Assembly (NCBI GenBank): GCA_965279205.1
Contig: OZ257144.1
Span: 992,001-1,056,000 of the forward strand
Direction: 5' to 3'
Length of the DNA stretch: 64,000 nucleotides
Source of the DNA: UBA7672 sp965279205
GTDB taxonomy: Bacteria > Pseudomonadota > Alphaproteobacteria > Caulobacterales > Hyphomonadaceae
Position numbers and translations under genes: made by a program. The notes beneath the pieces were generated by a model that saw only the letters and a program-made list of their open reading frames with translations, made no database searches and was not told the DNA's origin. Numbering within the stretch: the first letter of the stretch is position 1; every line of letters begins with the position of its first letter. This document shows positions 25,423 to 33,154 of the stretch, in pieces.

Positions 25423-26364
25423 TCAGCGCTTCTTTTTCGCTTCGGCGACAATCTTCGCCATTTCGATGTCCATGATGCGCTGGCCGCCAAGCATGTTGGC
25501 GAAGGAGTAATTGCCTTCGTGGCAGGCGTATTCGTAGAGCGGGCCCTCTGTAGCATTCATCGCGACTTCAGCCTTGATCGGCGCCGTGAAGACTTTCGGG
25601 TCGTTGATCTCGAACGAGTAGAGGATCTGCCTGTCGGTCACGCGCCGGAAGCGTTCGATCACCTTGAGAGTGTCGGGCGCGCCGCGAAACGCCTGGCCAG
25701 GACGAAAGTCCGTTGTCTCGACAACCAGAGTGTCGCCCTCATACCAGCCGACGGAATCGCCCATCCACTGGCGGATCGCAGCTGGACGATGCGTGGCTGC
25801 GTCCTTCGACCCCGCGATCGGTATGATGCGTGTATCGTGGATCATCTCGACCAGGATCGCTACATGGCCGGGGGACTGCACGATCTGGTATGTGTTGTTG
25901 TAGCCGAGAGGCATCATCGGCGGGCCCGAGGATGATCCGAAATCCTTGAGGCAACGCTCAGCCAGCGTCATCGATTCCGGATTGTCGCCGCGCGACAAGC
26001 CGGCGCCGCGCGGGCTCATCGCCATGCGCGCTGTACGGGCTGCATTGGCCTCGGCGGTGAGCGGCGGGAGCCTGCCTGTCCTGGGCTCCACGAGAAACGA
26101 CGTACGGAACTCGCCATTGACGTCCATTATCCGGTTGTCGGGGTCAGGGCTGAGCTTCGCCGCTTCCTCAGGCGTCATCGCAAGACGATCGCCGTAGGAT
26201 GCTTCTCGTTCCAGCATGGTTCGCGTTGCGTTGGTCCAGAGGCCGCCAAGGTCCGGCTGGCCTAACGCATTGCGAGGCGCCACGTATGTGGTTGCCTGGG
26301 CGCTGGCGACCGGCGCGTATGCGGCGGCTGCAAACAGCAATGCCGTGCAGGCGAACCTCAGCAT
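25423..26364 (-). CDS. Exported protein, paralogue 4 of the unnamed secreted family
   Basis: This 313-aa protein has a signal peptide cut near ASA-QA. The family motifs are present: NALGQPDLGGLWTN, ERCLKDFGSSSGPPMM followed by YNNTY, WYEGDTLVVETTDF, VIERFRRV and YACHEGNYSFANML. It is closest in layout to the protein at 9551. The usual YxxPW motif before the last block is changed here (FTAPIKAE, no tryptophan). It is convergent to the carboxypeptidase gene, 9 bases apart, and stands alone on its strand. It is a member of the same family placed about 15 kb from the main cluster, next to an uptake receptor. Confidence 0.85.
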   Translation of the reverse strand: MLRFACTALLFAAAAYAPVASAQATTYVAPRNALGQPDLGGLWTNATRTMLEREASYGDRLAMTPEEAAKLSPDPDNRIMDVNGEFRTSFLVEPRTGRLPPLTAEANAARTARMAMSPRGAGLSRGDNPESMTLAERCLKDFGSSSGPPMMPLGYNNTYQIVQSPGHVAILVEMIHDTRIIPIAGSKDAATHRPAAIRQWMGDSVGWYEGDTLVVETTDFRPGQAFRGAPDTLKVIERFRRVTDRQILYSFEINDPKVFTAPIKAEVAMNATEGPLYEYACHEGNYSFANMLGGQRIMDIEMAKIVAEAKKKR

Positions 26365-26438
26365 GAACGTCTCCTCCCAATCGCACGCACCGTAGCGTCG
26401 CGCAGGCGCAGCACAAGCGGGCGGCGTACGAGCGATAT

Positions 26439-26478
26439 CAGGCTTCAGGCTTCAGGCTTCAGGCTTCAGGCTTCAGGC
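26439..26478. repeat. Heptanucleotide tandem repeat (CAGGCTT)5 plus partial copy
   Basis: Five perfect head-to-tail copies of CAGGCTT run from 26439 to 26473 and a partial CAGGC follows. Because 7 is not a multiple of 3, the copies cycle through frames. On the reverse strand the array supplies the TGA stop of xerD at 26473-26475. Copy number is likely to vary between strains by slippage. Confidence 0.9.
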
Positions 26479-27390
26479 GCGGGCGAGCGGGTGCGCGGCT
26501 TCGAGCAGGTCGCGGAGTTCGTCGGTGACGACGTGGGTGTAGATCTGGGTTGTCGAGATGTCGGCGTGACCGAGGAGAAGCTGGACAGCGCGCAAGTCGG
26601 CCCCGCCGGACAGCAGGTGCGTGGCGAAGGCATGACGGAGGGCGTGCGGCGTGACGCGCTCGACCGCAATCCCGGCCTTCACTGCAAGGTCCTCGAGAAT
26701 CTGGCCGAGACGGCGGCGCGTGATGCGGCCGCCGGCGCCGCGCGAGGGGAACACAAAGCGCATGGCGGTGGATCGGACGGCGGACTTGGGCAGGAAGGTT
26801 TCGCGAACGGCCATGTAGTTCTTCAGCGCGGCCAGCGCCGGCTTGCCCAATGGCGTGATCCGTTCCTTGTCACCCTTGCCTCGGACGATCAGCACCGAGG
26901 TTGTCGGTGCGGGAAGGGCAGAGAGCGGCAGGTCGCAGCATTCCGACGCGCGCAGGCCTGCGCCGTACAGCAATTCGATGAGGCACATGGTGCGCAGGTC
27001 GGCAGGCTCCGGCCCTTCGGCTGCTTCGATCAGGCGGCTGACTTCCTCGCGTGAGAGAACGTCAGGCGGCTCGCGGCGGAATGTCGGGCCATCGAGACGA
27101 GAAGTCGGGTTGTCCTGCCGCTCATTGTCGCCAAGCTGGAAGCGGAAGAAGCGGCGCAGAGCGGACAGGCGGCGCGAAACCGTAGCGGCAGACATGCCGC
27201 GTTCGTGCAGGTCTCGGACAAAGGCGGAAAGGTCGCGTTCGCCGGCGTCCACGAGCGACGTGCGGTTGGCGCGCAGGAATTCGGATGCATCCTCGAGATC
27301 GCGCCGATAGGCCTCGATCGTGTTGTCGGCGGCGCCGCGTTCGGCGCGGAGCGTGTCGAGAAAGGCTTCAATGCGGCGGTTGTCGAGCAT
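26473..27390 (-). CDS. xerD: Tyrosine recombinase XerD
   Basis: This 305-aa protein has an N-terminal SAM-like DNA-binding domain (about residues 1-90) and a C-terminal catalytic domain. The catalytic residues are visible: an arginine in YGAGLRASE, the HxxR box in PHALRHAFATHL, the histidine in LLGHADIS and the nucleophile tyrosine in TTQIYTHV. With XerC it resolves chromosome dimers at dif during division. The position next to aroK-aroB is the usual one for alphaproteobacterial xerD, which favours XerD over XerC. It is the last gene of a reverse operon after the exported Ala-rich protein. Its stop codon lies inside the heptamer repeat. Confidence 0.93.
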   Translation of the reverse strand: MLDNRRIEAFLDTLRAERGAADNTIEAYRRDLEDASEFLRANRTSLVDAGERDLSAFVRDLHERGMSAATVSRRLSALRRFFRFQLGDNERQDNPTSRLDGPTFRREPPDVLSREEVSRLIEAAEGPEPADLRTMCLIELLYGAGLRASECCDLPLSALPAPTTSVLIVRGKGDKERITPLGKPALAALKNYMAVRETFLPKSAVRSTAMRFVFPSRGAGGRITRRRLGQILEDLAVKAGIAVERVTPHALRHAFATHLLSGGADLRAVQLLLGHADISTTQIYTHVVTDELRDLLEAAHPLARA

Positions 27391-27442
27391 CGCCGGAAGA
27401 TGAGGGAGAGGTGTTTATGGGAAGTTAGCCGCTGAGGCGCGG

Positions 27443-29116
27443 CTACAGAGCCTTCCACACCTGCAACGATTCCAGCGCGATGGTGTTGGCGTCCTTCTCG
27501 AAACCGACCCGGCGAAGCTGGACGAGCAGGTCAGACAGTCCGGCAAAGGAGAGGGCGGAGATGTCAGGGCCGAGCTGCGCAACGATCGCGAGGGCGGCTT
27601 CTCCGTCCGCATCCTGGTCGGCAGCAGAGACGATGCGGGTGATTGCGGCGTCGGGAACGCCCCGACCCGCGGATTTCTGTGTAGCCAACAGCGTGCGCTG
27701 CGCTGGCGACAGGTCGCGGCCGGTTCCCGCATGAAGGAAGAGGGCACGCGTATTCTCGATGCGGCGCAGATCGAGCTGGCGGTCGGCGGCGGTTGCGGCC
27801 TTGGCGGTGGTTGCCGGCGCCATCGCCGAGACCGGCGGAGCCGCGGCGACCAGCCTGTCGAGAATGGGGCCGGCCTTGTCAGCGCCGACGCCAGCATAGG
27901 ACAGCATCAGGTCGATACGCGCGGCGGCCCAGGGGTCGGCTTTGTCCTTGTCGCCCTGGTCCATCAGCTTGCGCCAGTCGCTGGCCTGTTTGGTCTCGCC
28001 CATCAGCAGCGCGGCGCGGGCAAAGGTTTCGGCGTTGGGCTGGGTCGCCTCGTTTTTCGGCAGCGCCTTGATGGCGTCAGCGAGCGCAGCGGCGGCCAGA
28101 CGGAAATCGCTGAGATTTTCAGCGCTCTTGAGAGCGGCGACATAGGCGGTGGCTTTTGCGTCGGGCTGGGCTTCGGCGTTGGCAAAGGCTGCGAGCGCCA
28201 GCGCCAGGAAATCCGGCTTCGGCGCTTGCGCGCGTCCGCCCGTCGGCTTCGGCGCCTGTGTTTCATTTTTCGCTGTGAGCACCGCAAGCACGTCGGACGG
28301 TTTGATCTGGCCACCGTCGAGCGCGGGGCGCAGGGCGCCGCGCCTCTGGTCCAGCGTCGCGGCGGGGTTGAGAACGATCGCAGCGGCGACGTCGCCTGGT
28401 GCGGCGGCAAGTGCGTTGGCGGGAACAGAAAGCTTGGCGGCGACCGACACGGCGGTCTCGAAAGGCGTCGAGTAGCGGCCTTCGAGTTTTGTCTTGGTAG
28501 GTGCGCGCATGGTCTCGACGGCGGCGAGCAGCCACAGGCCGCCAGGCTCGTCGAGGTTGGCAAGCTGTTCACCGACGAGAGCAGCAGCGTCGAAATTTCC
28601 GGAAACAGCAGAGCAGAACGCGCGCACCGCCATCCAGTCGCGATCATCTCCGCGCTTGCCCGTGGCGCGCGCGCAGGCAGCGTCGCTTTTCCCCTGCACA
28701 AGTTCGAATTCGGCGGCCATGCGCTCGCCGGGCTTGCCCCATTCGGTCTCGGGATAGCGCATGCGCAGGTCGACAGCGTGCTCGCTCTCGCCGAGTTGTT
28801 CCATCAGGCGCAGGCGTTCAGATACAAGTGCGGCGCCGCCAGCAGGGGCCCTGGTCTTGGACAGAACAATGCGGCGCAGCGTGTGGCGCGCCGACGGCGC
28901 CAGGTCCTTCGGTTGGATCGCGGCATAGACCGGCGTCAGCGTGTCGCCGTCGGTGTTGGACCACAGGCCAGCGGGAAGGGCGCCCTCACTGGCGCCGAGC
29001 CAGCCGACGCCCCATGCATCGACACTGCCGAGCGGAGCGGAAGCAACTTGCGGAACAGCTGGAGCAGAAAGCGCGATCGCCAGAAGGAATGCGACGCCGC
29101 TAGTGCGGCCCGACAT
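27443..29116 (-). CDS. Exported Ala-rich helical protein, conserved hypothetical
   Basis: This 557-aa protein has a signal peptide (GVAFLLAIALSAPAVPQVASA). The rest is alanine-rich and almost wholly helical, with repeated A-x-x-A-x-x-A helices, suggesting a TPR/solenoid-like array in the periplasm. I recognise no enzyme motif. The start at 29116 (MSGRTSG) gives a proper signal and overlaps the end of the small membrane protein gene by 17 bases. It precedes xerD by 52 bases. Genes of this kind between the aroK promoter and xerD are a common alphaproteobacterial arrangement, but I know no function for them. Confidence 0.75.
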   Translation of the reverse strand: MSGRTSGVAFLLAIALSAPAVPQVASAPLGSVDAWGVGWLGASEGALPAGLWSNTDGDTLTPVYAAIQPKDLAPSARHTLRRIVLSKTRAPAGGAALVSERLRLMEQLGESEHAVDLRMRYPETEWGKPGERMAAEFELVQGKSDAACARATGKRGDDRDWMAVRAFCSAVSGNFDAAALVGEQLANLDEPGGLWLLAAVETMRAPTKTKLEGRYSTPFETAVSVAAKLSVPANALAAAPGDVAAAIVLNPAATLDQRRGALRPALDGGQIKPSDVLAVLTAKNETQAPKPTGGRAQAPKPDFLALALAAFANAEAQPDAKATAYVAALKSAENLSDFRLAAAALADAIKALPKNEATQPNAETFARAALLMGETKQASDWRKLMDQGDKDKADPWAAARIDLMLSYAGVGADKAGPILDRLVAAAPPVSAMAPATTAKAATAADRQLDLRRIENTRALFLHAGTGRDLSPAQRTLLATQKSAGRGVPDAAITRIVSAADQDADGEAALAIVAQLGPDISALSFAGLSDLLVQLRRVGFEKDANTIALESLQVWKAL

Positions 29117-29285
29117 TAGTGGCCTCCACACGGATCTCGACCTGCGGCGGTCTTTTTGATTCCGCCTGGCCGGCAAAATAGAAGGCCGCGCCAACGAGAA
29201 CGACGACAACAACGCCTGCGATAATGGCGATCATTTTCGGCGACATAGCCATGCCGCCACGACGTCTTCCATATCCCCGGGCCAT
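29100..29285 (-). CDS. Small single-pass membrane protein
   Basis: This 61-aa protein has an Arg/Gly-rich cytoplasmic N-terminus (MARGYGRRRGG), one strong membrane helix (about residues 18-42, IAIIAGVVVVVLVGAAFYFAG) and a short polar tail. The ATG has GGAGGGATC just before it. It is the first gene of the reverse operon leading to the Ala-rich exported protein and xerD, and it overlaps the next gene. It is divergent from aroK. It could be an anchor or partner of the exported protein, which is inference. Confidence 0.7.
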   Translation of the reverse strand: MARGYGRRRGGMAMSPKMIAIIAGVVVVVLVGAAFYFAGQAESKRPPQVEIRVEATNVGPH

Positions 29286-29450
29286 GATCCCTCCGCACGT
29301 CTAAAGCCGCAGGCATCCCGGAGGAATCAAATCAGAGCGAATGACGGCGGTCCAGCACGCAACGCCGTTGGCGTCCGCCCGGTCCGGCCCGAAGATTGCC
29401 CCAAGTGCCTTGGGCTGTATAAGCGTGCGGTTCGGGAAACAGGGCAAGTC

Positions 29451-30035
29451 ATGTCTGCGCAAGACGGCGTTCCGGAGGGTGGGGAGGCTGGCGGCCCGGC
29501 CCCCTCCGGGCCGGCGGCAGACCGTTTGACCCGTACGGTCGCCCTGGTAGGGCTGATGGGGGTTGGAAAGTCCACGGTGGGACGCAAACTGGCCGAAACT
29601 CTCTCCGCGCCTTTTGTGGATAGCGACGAGGAAATCGAGAAGGCAGCGGGCCTCACCGTGCAGGAAATCTTCGACAGGCTGGGCGAACCGGAATTCCGGC
29701 GCGGCGAGCGGCGGGTTATCGAGCGCCTGCTGAACGGCCCGCCGATCGTGCTGGCAACGGGGGGCGGGGCGTTCATGGACGCCTCGACGCGCGCGTTGAT
29801 GAAGGACAAGGCGACGACGGTCTGGTTGCGCGCCGATCTCGACGTGATCTGGAAGCGGGTGAGCCGGCGCGACACAAGGCCGCTGCTCAAACGCGACAAC
29901 CCGAAACAGGTCCTGGCGGATCTCAGCGCGGCGCGCGCGCCGGTCTATGCCGAGGCCGACATCGTGGTCGATTCGGGCGATGGTCCATCGACCGATGCCG
30001 TGAAGGCGATCCGTGAAGCGCTGGGGTTCAGATGA
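29451..30035 (+). CDS. aroK: Shikimate kinase
   Basis: This 194-aa enzyme phosphorylates shikimate with ATP in the chorismate pathway. The P-loop GLMGVGKST (about residues 34-42), the shikimate-binding DSDEEIEK, the FRxxE motif in EFRRGER and the glycine loop ATGGGAF are all present. It has about 28 extra N-terminal residues rich in Gly and Pro compared with short homologues; the ATG at 29451 may thus be early, but no better ribosome site is seen downstream. It overlaps aroB by 4 bases (ATGA), so the two are coupled. Confidence 0.95.
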   Translation: MSAQDGVPEGGEAGGPAPSGPAADRLTRTVALVGLMGVGKSTVGRKLAETLSAPFVDSDEEIEKAAGLTVQEIFDRLGEPEFRRGERRVIERLLNGPPIVLATGGGAFMDASTRALMKDKATTVWLRADLDVIWKRVSRRDTRPLLKRDNPKQVLADLSAARAPVYAEADIVVDSGDGPSTDAVKAIREALGFR

Positions 30036-31180
30036 CTTCTGCTTCTGCAAATGGCGGCGTGCGAGCGACAGTCAGGGTCGAGCTGGGCGAACGAGGATAT
30101 GACATCCTTATCGGCGACGGCCTGATCGCGCGCGCCGGCGAGTTCATCAAGCCGCTGCTGAAGCCGGGCCGAAGCAAAGTGTTCGTAGTCGCCGATGCGG
30201 CGGTTGCGAAGCTTCACTTGAAGACGCTCGGCGACGGGCTGGGGCAGGCGGGCATCAGCTTCCAGACGACCAGCGTGCCGCCCGGCGAGGCATCGAAATC
30301 CTTCGGCCAGCTTGATGCGGTGCTGGGTGACCTGATCGAGCAGGGCGCCGAGCGCGACGATCTGATCGTTGCTTTTGGCGGCGGCGTGATCGGTGATCTC
30401 ACCGGGTTGGCGGCCGGCCTGCTGAAGCGCGGCGCGCGGTTCGTGCAGATACCGACGACGCTGCTGGCGCAGGTGGACTCATCCGTTGGGGGCAAGACGG
30501 CGATCAATTCGCGCGCCGGCAAGAACATGGTCGGGCTGTTCCACCAGCCCGTGCTCGTGCTGGCCGATCTCGGCGTGCTCGACACGCTGCCGGCGCGTGA
30601 GCGGGCGGCGGGGCTTGCGGAAGTGGCCAAGTACGCGCTGATCGACGATGTCGCGTTCTTCGATTTCCTCGAACGCAATGCGGCCGCGCTGCGGGGCGGC
30701 GACAAGGCGGCGCTGGCGGAGGCGGTGCGTGTGTCGTGCGCGTCCAAGGCGCGGATCGTGGCGATCGACGAGACCGAGCAGGCCGAGCGCGCGCTGTTGA
30801 ACCTTGGCCACACCTTCGGTCACGCGCTGGAGCGCGCCAACAATTTCGGACCCGAACTGCTGCATGGGGAGGGCGTCGGCGCCGGCATGGCGATGGCGCT
30901 GCGTTATTCGGTGAAGCTTGGCTTGTGCCCGGGCCAGGATGCCGAGCGCGCCGAACGCCTTCTGAATGCGCTGGGCCTCGCCACCCGGATCGCCCAGCTC
31001 TCTGGCGGCCCTTACATCGCAGACGAGCTGCTGGCGCACATGGCGCACGACAAGAAGGCGCGGAATGGCCGCCTGACCCTGATTTTGAGCCGGGGAATTG
31101 GCCAGGCCTTTATCCAGCGGGACGCGGATATTGCGCCTCTCAGGGATTTCCTCGATTCCGAGGTCCGCGGCGCTTCCTGA
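30032..31180 (+). CDS. aroB: 3-dehydroquinate synthase
   Basis: This 382-aa enzyme converts DAHP to 3-dehydroquinate, using NAD and a divalent metal. It has the NAD-binding FGGGVIGDLTGLAA, the KTAINSRAGKNMVGLFHQP substrate loop, the metal-binding glutamate region LAEVAKYALI, and the metal histidines in LNLGHTFGHALE and LLHGEGVGAGMAMA. Start overlaps the aroK stop. The aroK-aroB pair makes the early and middle steps of aromatic amino acid synthesis. The LuxR-type gene follows after 57 bases. Confidence 0.96.
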   Translation: MTSASANGGVRATVRVELGERGYDILIGDGLIARAGEFIKPLLKPGRSKVFVVADAAVAKLHLKTLGDGLGQAGISFQTTSVPPGEASKSFGQLDAVLGDLIEQGAERDDLIVAFGGGVIGDLTGLAAGLLKRGARFVQIPTTLLAQVDSSVGGKTAINSRAGKNMVGLFHQPVLVLADLGVLDTLPARERAAGLAEVAKYALIDDVAFFDFLERNAAALRGGDKAALAEAVRVSCASKARIVAIDETEQAERALLNLGHTFGHALERANNFGPELLHGEGVGAGMAMALRYSVKLGLCPGQDAERAERLLNALGLATRIAQLSGGPYIADELLAHMAHDKKARNGRLTLILSRGIGQAFIQRDADIAPLRDFLDSEVRGAS

Positions 31181-31201
31181 ATCGGATTTGTGTCACTAGG
31201 G

Positions 31202-31215
31202 TAACCTCAGGGTTA
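31202..31215. promoter_or_regulatory. Inverted repeat upstream of the LuxR-type gene
   Basis: TAACC-TCAG-GGTTA is a perfect 5-bp-arm palindrome 23-36 bases before the LuxR-type start codon. Dimeric regulators often bind such a site and it could be an autoregulatory operator. The arms are shorter than a canonical lux box. Confidence 0.35.
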
Positions 31216-31237
31216 TTACTGGGGTGGGTCCTAACCT

Positions 31238-31975
31238 ATGATGCTGGCCGAACGGACGCTTGCCTTTGCAGCGCAGGCGCCAGAACTGCAGACCCGCAAG
31301 GCGCTCGGGTCCAGCCTGATGACGCTGATCGAGACCATCGGCGCGACAAGGTACGCGTGCGTCTATTTGCGCCGGGAGGCAGGCGGCCTCGTCATCGACC
31401 GGTCGATCAGCAATCTCCCGCGCCTCTGGCAGGAACTGTATCTCGAGCGCGGCTATGACGCGACCGACCCGGTCTTCCAGGGCGTCGTGCGGGGCGGGAC
31501 TTACGGCTACTGGGACGAACTCACCAATTCCATGGTGCTGAACAAGAGCGCGCGCGAAGTGATGAGCACCGCACGTGAATTCGACATGCGGGACGGCTTT
31601 ACAAAGCGGATTGCGCTCGATTCCGGAGGTACCGCAGTGATGCTGGTGGCGGGTGTGGAGCTGGTGCGTAGCGCGCGGGCGCGCGCAGCGCTGCGTATGG
31701 CGTTCGATGTGTTCGCGAACGAGGGGGCGCGGATGCTGAAGATGTCGGGTGAGGGTGCGGTGGAGGAGAACGGCAGCAGGCGCGATCTGTCGCGCACTCA
31801 GCTGAAGGTTCTGGTGATGCGGTCGGAGGGGCTTTCCAACAAGCAGGTGGCGCAGTCGCTCGGCCGCCACGAGAAGACGGTCGAATGCCACGTCACTGAA
31901 ATCCTGCGCCGGCTGGAAGCGCGCAACATGATCGATGCGATCCGGATCGCGACCCGGCTGAAACTTATCCTCTGA
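31238..31975 (+). CDS. LuxR-family regulator with autoinducer-binding domain (LuxR solo)
   Basis: This 245-aa protein has an N-terminal autoinducer-binding domain (about residues 15-165) and a C-terminal LuxR helix-turn-helix (about 178-235, with LSRTQLKVLVMRSEGLSNKQ then VECHVTEILRRL). The five residues that contact the acyl-homoserine lactone in TraR/LuxR are all present with exact spacing: W64, Y68, D77, W92 and G120 (TraR W57, Y61, D70, W85, G113). It should therefore sense an acyl-homoserine lactone or close analogue. No luxI-type synthase is seen in the window. A start is also possible one codon later (ATGATG). Its position after aroB appears incidental. Confidence 0.9.
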   Translation: MMLAERTLAFAAQAPELQTRKALGSSLMTLIETIGATRYACVYLRREAGGLVIDRSISNLPRLWQELYLERGYDATDPVFQGVVRGGTYGYWDELTNSMVLNKSAREVMSTAREFDMRDGFTKRIALDSGGTAVMLVAGVELVRSARARAALRMAFDVFANEGARMLKMSGEGAVEENGSRRDLSRTQLKVLVMRSEGLSNKQVAQSLGRHEKTVECHVTEILRRLEARNMIDAIRIATRLKLIL

Positions 31976-32106
31976 GCGGGCAGGGTTTTTCCCCAGGCTT
32001 CAGGGTACCAGTCAAAATTCCGGGGTTGACCCTGATAGTGTAGACAGGCTCCGCCAGCACAGATTGCGCCTCGGGGACGGGCTATTTTCCCGGCTTAAGG
32101 GTTGGC

Positions 32107-32143
32107 AAGAGCGGCTCCGCCACTGGCGCGGGCCGCTCTTTGT
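32107..32143 (+). terminator. Strong hairpin downstream of the LuxR-type gene
   Basis: AAGAGCGGC (32107-32115) pairs with GCCGCTCTT (32132-32140), and an inner CGCC-ACT-GGCG stem extends it. TTTGTT follows. It lies 131 bases after the luxR-type stop and before the convergent bolA stop. It could end a long 3' UTR or a separate small transcript. No gene is seen in 31976-32106. Confidence 0.65.
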
Positions 32144-32191
32144 TCTGATCCCCTCGTTCTTGCCGGTCAGCGTTCAGGAACCGGCCAGGGC

Positions 32192-32473
32192 TCAGCCTGC
32201 GTCAATCGCAAGTGCGTGGAGACCAGCAGCGAATTCGGCCTTCAAGGCGTCATTCACGGCTCGATGCTTCGCCAGCCGCGATAGCCCGGCAAAGGCCGGC
32301 GCGCGGATCTTGACCGAATAATGTGTCTCGCCGCCGGGAGCTGCGCCCGCATGGCCGTGGTGGAGATGTGACTCGTCCACTATATCCAGCTCGCTCGGCG
32401 AAAAAGCAGCAGCAAGTGCGGCCCGGATGCGCTCTGTGCGGGTTGTCAATTCTTGCGGCATTAACGAACGCAT
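32192..32473 (-). CDS. bolA: BolA-family protein
   Basis: This is a BolA/YrbA-like protein of about 93 aa. The class II KH-like fold shows the invariant histidine-containing segment VDESHLHHGHAG and the later THYSVKIRAPAFAG and LAKHRAVNDAL. BolA proteins bind monothiol glutaredoxins through a [2Fe-2S] cluster and act in iron and redox regulation. Two starts are possible, 32473 (MRSLMPQEL) or 32461 (MPQELTT), and neither has a clear ribosome site. The gene is divergent from the J-domain gene with only 15-27 bases between starts, so their promoters must overlap coding sequence. The bolA / J-domain / cobS order is a common alphaproteobacterial arrangement. Confidence 0.9.
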   Translation of the reverse strand: MRSLMPQELTTRTERIRAALAAAFSPSELDIVDESHLHHGHAGAAPGGETHYSVKIRAPAFAGLSRLAKHRAVNDALKAEFAAGLHALAIDAG

Positions 32474-32488
32474 CCCAAGATTAGAACC

Positions 32489-33154
32489 ATGTCGGCAGCG
32501 GAAGACTATATGCGGGACTACCGCGTCAAGTTCATCGACGTCCGGGTCAATCCTCCGGGCGGCCGGCGGAAGTCGGGCGCGTACGTTCAGCGCTGCGAGC
32601 ACAAAGGTTGTGACGAACTCGGCCTGTGCAAGGCGCCCAAGCCGTTTGCGGCGCGGGTTGTCCAGGTTCCGGGCCAGAAAGTCGCCCCGCAGGACCACCA
32701 CTGGTTCTGCCAGCGCCACGCCGCCGAATACAATCAGGCCTATGATTTCTTCGACGGCATGACCGAAGCCGAGATCACGGCCTTCCAGGCCTCGGCTGGC
32801 TTTGGCCACAAGCCTACCTGGCGCTTTGGCGGCGGACCTGTCGGGCCGGAGGGCAGGGCCGCGCGCATGAACAATCCGCGCAGCTGGCGGGGCGCCAAGG
32901 ACTGGCTCTACAACGGCCACACCGGCGGCGGAAACGCAGCCGAACCGGCGCGCGATCGCACGCGTTTGCAGACGCGCGCCCTCGATGAAATGGGCCTGCC
33001 GCACAACGCCCAGCCCGCGGTCATCCGCGAACGCTATGGCGTGCTGGTCAAGCAGTACCACCCGGACTCGAACGGCGGCGACCGCTCGATGGAGCATCGT
33101 CTGCACGTCGTCATTCGCGCCTTCAAGGCGCTGAAGTCGAGCGGACTGGCTTAA
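32489..33154 (+). CDS. J-domain (DnaJ-like) protein with N-terminal cysteine cluster
   Basis: This 221-aa protein has a C-terminal J-like domain (about residues 160-221) with the HPD motif at 191-193 in KQYHPDSNGGD, so it should stimulate an Hsp70 (DnaK). The N-terminal half holds C36, C41, C47 and C74 with H77 in RCEHKGCDELGLC and WFCQRH, a likely zinc site. The G/F and C-terminal client domains of true DnaJ are absent. The gene is commonly beside cobS and bolA in Alphaproteobacteria. Its stop codon overlaps the stop of the convergent gene in a shared TTAA. Confidence 0.9.
   Translation: MSAAEDYMRDYRVKFIDVRVNPPGGRRKSGAYVQRCEHKGCDELGLCKAPKPFAARVVQVPGQKVAPQDHHWFCQRHAAEYNQAYDFFDGMTEAEITAFQASAGFGHKPTWRFGGGPVGPEGRAARMNNPRSWRGAKDWLYNGHTGGGNAAEPARDRTRLQTRALDEMGLPHNAQPAVIRERYGVLVKQYHPDSNGGDRSMEHRLHVVIRAFKALKSSGLA

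Noticed and set aside
24475..25935. 486-aa forward frame overlapping the M14 gene and antisense to the fourth paralogue
   Set aside because: It is out of frame with the zinc-carboxypeptidase motifs and covers two genes that are well supported.
26439..26478. CRISPR array
   Set aside because: The unit is only 7 bp with no spacers; it is a simple tandem repeat, and no cas genes are present.
27731..29119. 462-aa forward frame antisense to the Ala-rich exported protein
   Set aside because: The reverse protein has a signal peptide and fits the xerD operon; the forward frame is Gly/Arg-rich with no start signal. The reverse protein itself has no family match, so this is a judgement rather than proof.
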